The notes under the pieces: generated by a model | Database searches by the model: none | What the model saw: the letters and a program-made list of their open reading frames with translations, nothing else | Told to the model about the DNA's origin: nothing | NCBI RefSeq assembly: GCF_001708505.1 | Contig: NZ_CP015992.1 | Span: forward strand, 5,394,001 to 5,458,000 | DNA length: 64,000 bases | Source: Pseudomonas sp. TCU-HL1 | GTDB lineage: Bacteria > Pseudomonadota > Gammaproteobacteria > Pseudomonadales > Pseudomonadaceae | Reading direction: 5' to 3' | Part shown: in pieces, positions 16,139 to 24,249 of the stretch | How the letters are laid out: each line of letters starts with the position of its first letter | Position numbering within the stretch: position 1 is the first letter of the stretch | Position numbers and translations under genes: made by a program

Positions 16139-16490
16139 GAGCGAATTCATTCGCGAAGGAGGACGTAGTCCTCCGCCATCCAGTCCGGCGCCGGAGAGTT
16201 TTTCGAGAGTAAACATCCACGTTCGTAGAACGTGGACTTGTGTTTGCCCCCTATCCTCATTCGCAGCACTCGGCTGATCTGCGCCACCGTGCCCAGCAGC
16301 AGGGTGCGCCATGTGCACCGCGGCGATGGTGGCGACTCCGAGTCTGTCTCCCGGTGCGCGCAGCGCACCCTACGGGACCAGCAGCATCCTGCTGCTTCGC
16401 TGACTCGAATCGGCACAGGCAGAGCCGGTGACTCATGACCACGTCCTAAGGACGTGGTTTCCCACGTTCAAATGAATTCGCACGGGCAGA
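16137..16490. repeat. Composite palindromic repeat, copy B
   Basis: About 350 bp with the same sub-elements as copy A (13371-13690): GAGCGAATTCATTCGCGAA, ATCCACGTTCGTAGAACGTG, a GGGTGCGC / GCGCACCCTAC inverted pair (16300-16373), and CCACGTCCTAAGGACGTGG followed by TTTCCCACGTTCAAATGAATT. The two copies bracket the transglycosylase, gspG and gspF genes. A GATGGGTTTCGCTCCGCTC / CCATCCTACGG unit follows at 16507-16543. No gene is seen from 16139 to 16573. Confidence 0.75.
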
Positions 16491-16573
16491 CGTGGTTTGG
16501 GCCGAGGCTCGATGGGTTTCGCTCCGCTCTACGCCATCCTACGGACCTGCCCGCTCAGCGGTCGGAGGCAGCG

Positions 16574-17110
16574 TCAGGTGCCTTTCTTGGCCTGCTTCTT
16601 TGGTTCTTCGGTGCCGACAGCAGGTTGGCGGCGGTCGGAGAGCACCCAGGCGCCATCGTAGAGCTTCAGCGGGAAGTTCACCTCACCGCCCCGGCGCCGC
16701 TCAGCCTGTACCGATGGTTGCTCTGATGCCGCCTGCTGCTCGCGCAGGGCACCGGTGGGCAGGCCGTGGAGCACCACGTTGCCCAGCTCGTGCAGGGGGA
16801 AAGGCTTGAGCAGGATGATGTCGATGTTGCGCTCGATGGCGCGGTTGCAGACCTCGATGCTCGGGTGCGCGGTCATCAGCACCGCTTCGCAGCTGTGCAG
16901 CGTTCGCATGGCATCGAAGACGTCGAAACCGGTCATGTCCGGCAAGCGATAGTCGAGCACCAGCAGGTCGGGCTTGAAGCTCACCACGACCTCCAGGGCG
17001 ATGGCACCGTTGGCGGCGGTACGCACTTCGCAACCGAGCATTTCCAGGTAGGTCTGGAAGTTACTGGCGAGAATGTCTTCGTCGTCGACTATCAGTACTT
17101 TCTTCGACAC
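16574..17110 (-). CDS. Receiver-only response regulator
   Basis: A 178-aa protein with one CheY-like receiver domain (about 1-125; acidic DDE near residue 9, phosphoacceptor Asp in LLVLDYRLPDMTGF, Lys in ILLKPFPL) and a 50-residue charged tail rich in Arg/Lys/Gln without a recognisable DNA-binding or enzymatic domain. The start is GTG at 17108-17110 (VSKKVLIVDDE) with GGGGAG upstream, preferred to an upstream ATG that would add residues unlike the family. A GG-N10-GC promoter (17171-17186) and a CCCC-N6-GGGG motif (17272-17285) precede it. Inference: a phosphate sink or protein-interaction regulator in the mnx two-component circuit. Confidence 0.78.
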   Translation of the reverse strand: MSKKVLIVDDEDILASNFQTYLEMLGCEVRTAANGAIALEVVVSFKPDLLVLDYRLPDMTGFDVFDAMRTLHSCEAVLMTAHPSIEVCNRAIERNIDIILLKPFPLHELGNVVLHGLPTGALREQQAASEQPSVQAERRRGGEVNFPLKLYDGAWVLSDRRQPAVGTEEPKKQAKKGT

Positions 17111-17170
17111 TGCGGCTGCTCCCCTCTCAGGAGATCGGACGGCGGCCCACTCGACCGCTGCTTGCATCCT

Positions 17171-17186
17171 TGCACGTTCCGAGCCA
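17171..17186 (-). promoter_or_regulatory. sigma54-like promoter of the receiver-only regulator (weak)
   Basis: Minus-strand TGGCTCGGAACGTGCA has the invariant GG-N10-GC but two other mismatches. It lies 60 nt upstream of the GTG start. A CCCC-GGGATC-GGGG motif starts 86 nt upstream of it. Confidence 0.4.
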
Positions 17187-17192
17187 AGGCTG

Positions 17193-17214
17193 CATCGACC
17201 CCCACGGGTCGATG
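17193..17214. other. Perfect 9-bp stem-loop CATCGACCC-CCAC-GGGTCGATG
   Basis: A hairpin with a 4-nt loop between the receiver-only regulator and the sigma54 activator. No T-run follows. It could be an operator or a weak terminator. Confidence 0.4.
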
Positions 17215-17270
17215 ATTTCTAGAGTCTAGGACGGATGAAAAGTTTCACCAGCGCCCAAATGTAGGGGAAA

Positions 17271-17286
17271 GCCCCGGGATCGGGGC
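17271..17286. terminator. G/C hairpin after the sigma54 activator gene; also a CCCC-N6-GGGG motif
   Basis: GCCCCG-GGAT-CGGGGC lies 4 nt beyond the activator stop codon, with only TTT following on the minus strand. It may be a weak terminator. The same bases form CCCC-GGGATC-GGGG, the candidate activator motif, 86 nt upstream of the next sigma54-like promoter. Confidence 0.4.
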
Positions 17287-17290
17287 CTGA

Positions 17291-18721
17291 TCAGTGCTGT
17301 TGGCGGTCGGGGCGTTCCAGGCCCAGCTTGTCGATGCGGTAGCGCAGCATGTCGCGGGTGAGGCCGAGCATGCGGGCGGATTTGGAGATGTTCCAGTCGG
17401 TCTTGCCCAGCACCTTCACCACCAGGTCGCGCTCGGCATCGGACAGGCTCATGTTCTCGTCTTCGAGGCCGAGGCTGCCGCCGCCCATCACCGGGCCGGC
17501 CGCCTCGGTGACACCTGCGCCGGCCAGCAGGCCACGGCAGATGGTCAGTTGGTCCGGGCCAACGACGTTGCCCGATGCCAACAGCACGGTCTGCTCCAGC
17601 ATGTTGCGCAGTTCGCGCACGTTGCCGGGCCAGCTGTAGCCCTTGAGCACTGCCCTGGCCTCGGGGCTGAAGCGCAATCCCGGCTTGCCGTAGCGCTTGC
17701 CGTGCTGGGCGATGAAGTGCTCGGCGAGGGTCAGGACATCATCGCCACGGGCGCGCAGCGGCGGCACCTTGATGGTGATGATGCGCAGACGGAAGAACAG
17801 GTCGCGGCGGAACTTGCCCTCCTGGACCATCTGTTCGAGGTTGCAGTTGGTGGCGCTGATGATGCGCAGGTTGACCTTGCGCTCGCGCACCGAGCCCAGG
17901 CGACGGATGGTACGGTCTTCCAGCAGTTTGAGCAGTTTGGCCTGGAGCAACAGGTCGATCTCGCCCACTTCGTCGAGGAACAGGGTGCCACCATCAGCCG
18001 CTTCGACCAGGCCCACGCGGCGATCCTTGGCGTCGGTGAAGGCGCCCTTCTCGTGGCCGAACAGTTCCGCTTCCAGCAGGTGGGACGGAATCGATGCACA
18101 GTTGAACTCGACGAATGGCCCCTTGCTGCGCGCGCCGTCGAAGTGAAGCGCACGCGCCACCAGCTCCTTGCCGGTTCCGGTTTCGCCCTCGATCAGCACC
18201 ACGGGCAGGTCCTCGCCGGCCATGCGTTCTTCGGCGGCTAGCACCTGACACACCATGTCCTTCATGGTGCGCATGGGCTGGGAGTCGCCAATCAGCCCGG
18301 TGAGCCCGGAATCCTGCGCCTCGCGCTGCTGGTAGAACGTCAGGCGCTGCTCCTGGCGCCGCGCCTCCAGCACTTTGTCCACCACCAGCTTGAGCTCAGC
18401 CAGGGCCACCGGCTTGGTCAGGTAGTCGCTGGCGCCGGCCTTCATCGCCTCCACCGCGCCCTGCACGTTGCCATGGCCGGTGATCATGATGATCTTGAGC
18501 TGCTCGTCCATGGCCCGCGCCCGGCTGATCAGGTCACAGCCGCTCATGCCGGGCAGGCAGTAGTCGGTGAGTACCAGGTCCGGGTGCTGCGCCTCGATGA
18601 TCGGCAGGGCTTCTTCGGCCGAGCTGCAAACCATGACGTCGAACTGGCGCCGCTGCAGGTAAGTGCAGAAGTTGTCGGCCAGGATTTCGTCGTCTTCGAC
18701 AATCAGAATGCTGTTTCCCAT
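17291..18721 (-). CDS. NtrC-family sigma54-dependent response regulator (MnxR-like)
   Basis: A 476-aa enhancer-binding protein. It has a receiver (about 1-120, Asp in LVLTDYCLPGMSGC), an AAA+ domain (about 145-380; Walker A GETGTGKE, sigma54-contact loop GAFTDA instead of the usual GAFTGA, LFLDEVGEI Walker B) and a C-terminal Fis-type helix-turn-helix (NISKSARMLGLTRDMLRYRI). It is co-transcribed with the histidine kinase that ends 6 nt upstream. Its position between the sigma54 promoters makes it their likely activator. In P. putida GB-1 the Mn oxidase is controlled by MnxS1/MnxS2/MnxR, MnxR being of this class (from memory); this gene is a candidate MnxR, without proof of orthology. Confidence 0.88.
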   Translation of the reverse strand: MGNSILIVEDDEILADNFCTYLQRRQFDVMVCSSAEEALPIIEAQHPDLVLTDYCLPGMSGCDLISRARAMDEQLKIIMITGHGNVQGAVEAMKAGASDYLTKPVALAELKLVVDKVLEARRQEQRLTFYQQREAQDSGLTGLIGDSQPMRTMKDMVCQVLAAEERMAGEDLPVVLIEGETGTGKELVARALHFDGARSKGPFVEFNCASIPSHLLEAELFGHEKGAFTDAKDRRVGLVEAADGGTLFLDEVGEIDLLLQAKLLKLLEDRTIRRLGSVRERKVNLRIISATNCNLEQMVQEGKFRRDLFFRLRIITIKVPPLRARGDDVLTLAEHFIAQHGKRYGKPGLRFSPEARAVLKGYSWPGNVRELRNMLEQTVLLASGNVVGPDQLTICRGLLAGAGVTEAAGPVMGGGSLGLEDENMSLSDAERDLVVKVLGKTDWNISKSARMLGLTRDMLRYRIDKLGLERPDRQQH

Positions 18722-18727
18722 TTGTAG

Positions 18728-20137
18728 TTATCCCCCTGCCGTGGCCCTGAAGGTCAGGTGCACGTTGGTGCCGGCGTTTTCCCGGCTGTCGATGCTGACT
18801 GCGCCACCAAAGCGTTCCACGATCTTGCGGACCAGCACCAGGCCGACGCCCAGGCCGCCACGCTTGGTGGTATGGAAGGGTTTGAAGGCCATCTCCAGCA
18901 TGGCGGGCGACATGCCGCCGCCGGTGTCGCTGATGGTCAGGGTGAGCCACTGCCGGCGCACATCCGGTTCCAGGCAGATCGCCAGGCGGCCACCGCGCGG
19001 CATCGCTTCGATGGCGTTGGAGAGGACGCTGCCCAACAGTTGCTGCAGCAGCACCGGGTGGCTGACCACCTTGGGCGCCTGTCGCGTCTGCCAGTCCACT
19101 TCGATCCCCGCATGGCGGATCTGCGGTTCGTAGGCAGCCAGGGTTTCCTCCAGGGCATTGGTGAGGTCAACTGGCTCCTGGTCACCGGCAAGCGGGCGGG
19201 CCGACAGCAAGAGCTCGCGCACCCACTTCGACATGCGGTCCACCTGGGTAATGATGTCGCCGAGGTTCTTGTGCAGCGGCCCCGGGTCCACCTCCAGCGC
19301 CAGTTCGGCACTGGAGCGGATGGACGCCAGCGGGTTGCGCAAGCTGTGGGCGACGGCGGTGGACATCTCGCCGAGCAGGGCGAGGGTTTCGTTTTCCACC
19401 AGTTGCCGTTGCTGGTCGTCCACCAGGTGCGAAGCGTGGCGCACGAACCAGAACAGGCTGAGGTAGATGGCAGCACCGCCCAGGGCGGTGGCAGCCCAGA
19501 GGAGGATGAAGCCGCGCTTCATGCGGGCAATCAGGTCCACCGGCTCCTTGTAGATCTCGATGACGGAAAGTACTTCACCCTGGCTGTCCTGCAGCGGGAT
19601 GAAGCTTTCCAGGTAGAGCCCGTGGGGAGCCCGCAGGAAGTAGCGCTCCACCGGGTGCTCGCCGTCGCGGTGGTCGACAGTCACGGTGCTGCGCGACTGG
19701 ATGGCATCCTTGAGCCGGCTGTCGCTGGCAGCATGGCGCCCCACCAGCTCCGGGCGGGTGGACCAGATCACCACGCCATCGGGCGCGTAGACGTTGGCCA
19801 GGAGCACATCGGGCAGACGCACGATGTGGTCGAAGAACTCTTCGTGAGACTTCACCAGTTGCTCGTGGGACACCCCGAGACGGGCGCCATCCACGCGTTT
19901 GTCGAGGAACTCGCCCAGGGTCAGGCCGGGGGAGAAGTTGCCGTGGATGACCTCGACGTCGGCAATGGACTTGATGAACTGCGCGCTGAGCATGGCATCG
20001 CGATCGATGCTCTCGCTCATGAGAAAGCGGGTTGCCGCCAGACCGAGCAGGATGGCGACCACCAGGATGATCACCAGGCTTACGAGGGAAAACCAGCGGA
20101 ACAGATTGAAGGGCTTTGTAGCCAGCGCCATCTTCAT
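18728..20137 (-). CDS. Membrane-bound histidine kinase (partner of the sigma54 activator)
   Basis: A 469-aa sensor kinase: TM1 (about 11-35), a periplasmic sensor of about 165 residues (IVRLPDVLLANVYAPDGVVI, dCACHE-like), TM2 (about 205-230), then HisKA with AHSLRNPLASI and a HATPase_c domain (N box NAIEAMPRGG, G box SDTGGGMSP, GGLGVGLVLV). No receiver or Hpt domain. The start at 20137 (MKMALATKP) has GGGGAGG upstream. A longer reading frame continues upstream but lacks a ribosome site and would add a non-conserved N-terminus. It probably senses an extracytoplasmic cue related to Mn(II) oxidation. Confidence 0.87.
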   Translation of the reverse strand: MKMALATKPFNLFRWFSLVSLVIILVVAILLGLAATRFLMSESIDRDAMLSAQFIKSIADVEVIHGNFSPGLTLGEFLDKRVDGARLGVSHEQLVKSHEEFFDHIVRLPDVLLANVYAPDGVVIWSTRPELVGRHAASDSRLKDAIQSRSTVTVDHRDGEHPVERYFLRAPHGLYLESFIPLQDSQGEVLSVIEIYKEPVDLIARMKRGFILLWAATALGGAAIYLSLFWFVRHASHLVDDQQRQLVENETLALLGEMSTAVAHSLRNPLASIRSSAELALEVDPGPLHKNLGDIITQVDRMSKWVRELLLSARPLAGDQEPVDLTNALEETLAAYEPQIRHAGIEVDWQTRQAPKVVSHPVLLQQLLGSVLSNAIEAMPRGGRLAICLEPDVRRQWLTLTISDTGGGMSPAMLEMAFKPFHTTKRGGLGVGLVLVRKIVERFGGAVSIDSRENAGTNVHLTFRATAGG

Positions 20138-20325
20138 CGAAACCTCCCCATGTGTGACCGACGGTTCGCGCGCAAGGCGAGCGTCAAAAGGGACCGCCGG
20201 TCGGGCCGGCAGCTCCTGCGCCGGCTCCGGGTAGTTATAGCGCAAGCGCCTCTATTCGCGGCCCTACCGTTCAGCGGCTGCCAAACAGAAGGGCCGGGAA
20301 CCCCCCAATTCTCCACCCACTTTTT

Positions 20326-20339
20326 CCCCAGTTCTGGGG
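20326..20339. promoter_or_regulatory. Putative activator site upstream of the exported paralogue pair
   Basis: CCCC-AGTTCT-GGGG within TTTTTCCCCAGTTCTGGGGT ends 89 nt before the sigma54 promoter at 20429. CCACCC and CCCCCCAATTCT blocks lie just upstream, resembling the mnxG site. It sits between the divergent histidine kinase and exported-protein genes and could serve both. Confidence 0.55.
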
Positions 20340-20428
20340 TGACAGTCCCCAGCTCCGGCACAGGCCGCTGACGAGCCTTTTCAAAATGTTTCAGGTCCCG
20401 GCCGCGAACCAGAGCGGCCGGCACGCTC

Positions 20429-20444
20429 TGGCATGGGAGTTGCG
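20429..20444 (+). promoter_or_regulatory. sigma54 promoter of the exported paralogue pair
   Basis: TGGCATGGGAGTTGCG matches TGGCAC-N5-TTGCW with two mild mismatches and exact GG-N10-GC spacing, 80 nt upstream of the ATG at 20525. The rest of 20138-20524 holds a G/C-rich region with no gene. Confidence 0.75.
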
Positions 20445-20524
20445 CCCTCACCCTGTCAACGACGGGCCTCCCGCCCATCGGAGCCGGACAAACGGCGAAG
20501 TTAATCGACTGGAAGGGCGACACC

Positions 20525-21823
20525 ATGCACAACGCACTGCCGAAATACGTGCTCCCGCTTCTGCTCGGACTCACGGTCGCCCCGGCCAAGGCCGGTCTCT
20601 ACGCGGTCGACCAGACTACCTTCACCCAGGCCAACGGCTTCTTCCCGGCCTGGTACCAGGACACCCATGGCCGCGCCCTCGACCTCTGCCTGTCCAAGGC
20701 GCTGAGTTCCCGCGTGGCGGGCGCCTTCATGTGCAACCTGTTGCCGAACCCCGGCGTGTTCGACGACACCCAGCCGGTTGCCTTCCCCACCAACTTCCCT
20801 GACGAAGCCTTCTGGTTCACCGGCGATGCCGCTATCACCGATGCGGCCACGGGCATCAACCTGCTCTATGTTTCTGCCGTCGAGGCGGCCTTCGGGGGCG
20901 GCCTGCCAGCGGCCGGCGACCAAGTCAGCTTCGCGCGCATCCGTATCCGCGTGACGGTGCCGGTAGCAGGCACCTACACCATTACCCACCCCTACGGCGT
21001 GGACGTGTTCGACGTCGACACACCCGGGACCCGCGCCATCAACCTGACCCGCGACATCGGCATCGGCGCGCCGGGGGATTTCAGCGGCGCGCTGACTGGC
21101 AACATTGGCCCCTTCCTGCGCTCGGTGAACGGCCCCTATATAGAAACCGACCCGGTCAGCAACCTACCGGAAACCTTCATCGGCGACCCCAACGTGCTAG
21201 AGGAAGTCACCGGCAGCCCCTTCGGGACCAACTTCGTGCGCGTGGAGGGCCCCAACGGCCTGCGCGTCGAGACCCGCTTGTTCGCCATCTCCGGCAAGCT
21301 TTCGCAGGTCCCGCTGGCAACGCCGCTGCTGGTCGAGCGCGCCACATACTCGCGCGGCGGCACCGCCAGCGCACCAGGAGCCACCCAGCAGGACTTCTTC
21401 GTACTCGCCCCGCCGGCACCTGGCACCGTGACCTACAGCGCCGGCACCAGCGGCACCATGCTGGGCAGTGCCACAGGCTCGTGGTACGGCCAGTCGCCCA
21501 GCACCCCGGTGCCCAACGGCAGCGTGTCGTTCACGGCGGAGAACGCGACGGCCATTCCCAGCAGCACGGCCACCACCAAGACCGTCCCGCTGGTCGACCT
21601 GGTCACCATCAGCCGCGCCGAATACAGCATGGGAACCGCAACCCTGACGGTCGAAGCCAGCTCCAGCGACCAGGCCGGCACGCCGGTGCTGACCGCCGAG
21701 GGCCTGGGCACACTGGCCAACGGTCGCTTGCAGCTTCCGGCGCAGCCCCTTCCACCGGCAACCGTGCATGTGCTCTCGAGCAACGGTGGTTCCGATACCG
21801 AAGAAGTCCTGATTCTCCCCTGA
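20525..21823 (+). CDS. Exported protein of unknown function, short paralogue
   Basis: A 432-aa protein with a signal peptide (ends near VAPAKA). About residues 20-260 form a conserved module shared with the next gene: FFPAWYQD, LCLSKALSSRV, FMCNLLPNPGVFDD, TRDIGIGAPGDFSGAL, GSPFGTNFVRVEGPNGL. Two conserved Cys (LCLSK, FMCNL) may form a disulfide. The C-terminal half looks like Ig/beta-sandwich repeats rich in Ser/Thr/Ala. I do not recognise the family. The gene is first in a two-gene unit behind a sigma54 promoter and diverges from the kinase/activator operon, so it is probably induced together with mnxG. Inference: a secreted or surface partner, possible T2SS cargo. Confidence 0.75.
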   Translation: MHNALPKYVLPLLLGLTVAPAKAGLYAVDQTTFTQANGFFPAWYQDTHGRALDLCLSKALSSRVAGAFMCNLLPNPGVFDDTQPVAFPTNFPDEAFWFTGDAAITDAATGINLLYVSAVEAAFGGGLPAAGDQVSFARIRIRVTVPVAGTYTITHPYGVDVFDVDTPGTRAINLTRDIGIGAPGDFSGALTGNIGPFLRSVNGPYIETDPVSNLPETFIGDPNVLEEVTGSPFGTNFVRVEGPNGLRVETRLFAISGKLSQVPLATPLLVERATYSRGGTASAPGATQQDFFVLAPPAPGTVTYSAGTSGTMLGSATGSWYGQSPSTPVPNGSVSFTAENATAIPSSTATTKTVPLVDLVTISRAEYSMGTATLTVEASSSDQAGTPVLTAEGLGTLANGRLQLPAQPLPPATVHVLSSNGGSDTEEVLILP

Positions 21824-21865
21824 GAACAACAATCACCTGCCGCAGGCAGGTGAACGGAGGCAGTC

Positions 21866-24076
21866 ATGTTCAAATGGCCAGGAATACTCACGATGGCCCT
21901 GGGCCTGCTCATCGGCATCCCGATGGCCGAGGCCCAACTGGCGGCGGTGGCGCCCAGTCCGCATACCGCAGCCAGCGGCTATTTCCCGCGCTGGTACCAG
22001 GACGCGCAGGGCGTTCCGCTGGAGCTCTGCCTGTCCAAGGCCGTCAGCTCGCGGGTACCCGGCGGCTTCATGTGCACCCTGCTGCCGAACCCCGGCATCT
22101 TCGACGAAACCAAGCCCATCGCCTTCCCGGGAAACTTCCCGGATGAGAGCTTCTGGATGCTCGCCGAAACGAGCATCGACGACCCCGGCAACGGCCTGCA
22201 ACTGGATGTGTACGTGGCCGGTGTCGAGGCCGCCTTCGCCGGAGGCGTGCCGCGGCAGGGCGACCAGCAGGGCTTCGCGCGCATCCGCATCCGGGCCAGC
22301 GTGCCGGTCGCCGGCACCTACAAGGTCATTCACCCCTACGGCGTGGACACCTTCAATGTCACCGCGCCCGGCCGCCGCGCCATCAACATGACCCGCGATA
22401 TCGGCATCGGCGCGCCGGGCGACTTCTCCGGCGCCCTGGCTGGCAACATCGGCCCGTTCCTCACCCGTAACGGCCCGCTGTATACCGAAACCAACCCGGA
22501 AACCGGCGAGCTGGAAACCTTCGTCGGCGACCCCAACATTGCCGAATCCGTGACCGGCAGCCCCTTCGGGACCAACTTCGTGCGCATCGAAGGCCCGAAC
22601 GGCCTGTTCATCCAGTCCAACCTGTTCAACCTGTCCGGCAAGGTGTTCTCCGGCGGCGTGGCCAGCGAGATCGGTGTGGACCGTGCCACCTACAGCCGTG
22701 ATGCCCAGCGCACCTGGATCTCGGTGTTCGCCAGCTCCAGCCCGAACGCCACCCTGTGCTTCCGCGAAAGTCTCGACCTGGTAGGCGACCCGCCGTCACC
22801 CTGCCAGTTCACCATGGCCGGCGATGGCAGCGGGCGTTTCTTCGGCCAGGACGTGGCTCCGGCCAGCCTGCCGCCCTTCGTACTGATCACCGCCAGGGAC
22901 GACATCACCAACACCGCGGCAACCACCCAGACCCAGCCCCTCACCGACATCGTCAAGATCGGCCAGGCCCGCTATTCCTGGCCGAACAAGACGCTGACAG
23001 TAGAAGCCAGCTCCAGTGACGAGGTGCAGGTGCCGGTGCTGGTGGCCGAGGGCTTCGGTCGGCTGCTGTCAGTCAGCGGCGCGACCCAGCGCCTGGTGGC
23101 CGCGAACATCGAGCACCCGCCGACAAAGGTCACGGTGAAATCCGCTGCCGGCGGCAGCGACACGGAATTCGTGGTGATCGAAGGTTCCCCCGCAACCCAA
23201 CCGGCCAACCAGCCGCCCGTGGCCAACCCGGATGGCACCAGCACCACCGCCGGCGTACCAGTGACCCTGAGCCTGTCGGCCAATGACACCGACCCGGACG
23301 GCAACCTGCCGCTCGCCATCGCCAACCTCGGCACCGTCACCCTCGGCACCCTGGCGCAAAGCGGCAATGGCGCGGTGATCTACACACCTCCGCCCCAGGT
23401 GGCCGCCACCCAGGTGGTGACCTTCAGCTACCAGGTGCGCGATAACCTGGGCGCCCTCTCCGCGCCCACTACCGTGAGCATCACGGTACGGCCGAACCTG
23501 CCGCCCAACGTGACCGCCGACACCGCCACCACCCGCGCAGGCGCACCCGTGGTGATCAACGTGCTGGCCAACGACCTGGACCCGGAAGGCAACGCCATGA
23601 CGGTGGTCAATCTGACCCCACCGGCCGCCGGGTTCGGCACCGTGGCCACCAACGGCACGACGGTGACCTACACCCCGCCGGCCACCGTGACCACCAGGTT
23701 CACCACCACCTTTACCTACCAAGCGCGGGACTCCATCGGCGCGACCTCCACCACGGCAACGGTGACCGTCACGGTGAACCCGGCCGTGGCCGCCGATACC
23801 CTGACCGTCACCAACGCCCAGGTGCAGGCACGTTCCAATAACCGCTTCTCCTGGAACTTCGAAGGCACCACCTCGCGGCCCCAGGGCAACCAGATCCGCA
23901 TCGAGGTCACCGGCACCCAGGGCACCGTCCTGCTGGGTACCGCCGCCCCGGCGGCGAACGGACGCTGGCGGCTGTCGGTGAACAACTCCACTGCCGTGGT
24001 GCCCACGGCCAACCCCCGCGTCACGGTGCGCTCCACCTTCGGCGGCGTCAGGACCTCCGCCATCACCGTCCGCTGA
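21866..24076 (+). CDS. Exported protein of unknown function, long paralogue with Ig-like tail
   Basis: A 736-aa protein. Signal peptide (ends near PMAEA), then the same module as the previous gene (YFPRWYQD, LCLSKAVSSRV, FMCTLLPNPGIFDE, TRDIGIGAPGDFSGAL, GSPFGTNFVRIEGPNGL). After about residue 440 it adds two cadherin/VCBS-like repeats (PVANPDGTSTTAGVPVTLSL..NDTDPDG and NVTADTATTRAGAPVVINVL..NDLDPEG) and a final beta domain. Such repeats are typical of adhesive, calcium-binding surface proteins. It begins 42 nt after the short paralogue, with GGAGG before the ATG. A strong terminator follows. Function unknown; a matrix or mineral-binding role is only a guess. Confidence 0.75.
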   Translation: MFKWPGILTMALGLLIGIPMAEAQLAAVAPSPHTAASGYFPRWYQDAQGVPLELCLSKAVSSRVPGGFMCTLLPNPGIFDETKPIAFPGNFPDESFWMLAETSIDDPGNGLQLDVYVAGVEAAFAGGVPRQGDQQGFARIRIRASVPVAGTYKVIHPYGVDTFNVTAPGRRAINMTRDIGIGAPGDFSGALAGNIGPFLTRNGPLYTETNPETGELETFVGDPNIAESVTGSPFGTNFVRIEGPNGLFIQSNLFNLSGKVFSGGVASEIGVDRATYSRDAQRTWISVFASSSPNATLCFRESLDLVGDPPSPCQFTMAGDGSGRFFGQDVAPASLPPFVLITARDDITNTAATTQTQPLTDIVKIGQARYSWPNKTLTVEASSSDEVQVPVLVAEGFGRLLSVSGATQRLVAANIEHPPTKVTVKSAAGGSDTEFVVIEGSPATQPANQPPVANPDGTSTTAGVPVTLSLSANDTDPDGNLPLAIANLGTVTLGTLAQSGNGAVIYTPPPQVAATQVVTFSYQVRDNLGALSAPTTVSITVRPNLPPNVTADTATTRAGAPVVINVLANDLDPEGNAMTVVNLTPPAAGFGTVATNGTTVTYTPPATVTTRFTTTFTYQARDSIGATSTTATVTVTVNPAVAADTLTVTNAQVQARSNNRFSWNFEGTTSRPQGNQIRIEVTGTQGTVLLGTAAPAANGRWRLSVNNSTAVVPTANPRVTVRSTFGGVRTSAITVR

Positions 24077-24094
24077 TCGCTGCGCTCCAGTTGC

Positions 24095-24127
24095 CCCCCG
24101 GCCGAGGTCTGGCCGGGGGATTTTTTT
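24095..24127 (+). terminator. Rho-independent terminator after the exported paralogue pair
   Basis: A 9-bp stem CCCCCGGCC / GGCCGGGGG with a 7-nt loop, followed by A and seven T. A textbook intrinsic terminator 18 nt beyond the stop codon. Confidence 0.92.
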
Positions 24128-24249
24128 GCCTGAAAGGCGCGATATCCCCTGTGCGAATTCATTCGCGAAGGGCCGCGCTTTCTATCCGCCAGGCGGAGCC
24201 CAGTCAAACACCGATGGTGGATAAAAGAGCGTTGTCCACCCTTGTATCT

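Noticed and set aside
20138..20300. A sigma54 promoter for the histidine kinase/activator operon
   Set aside because: No GG-N10-GC element with a good consensus was found on the minus strand; a TATAAC-like word exists without a -35, so no promoter is claimed.
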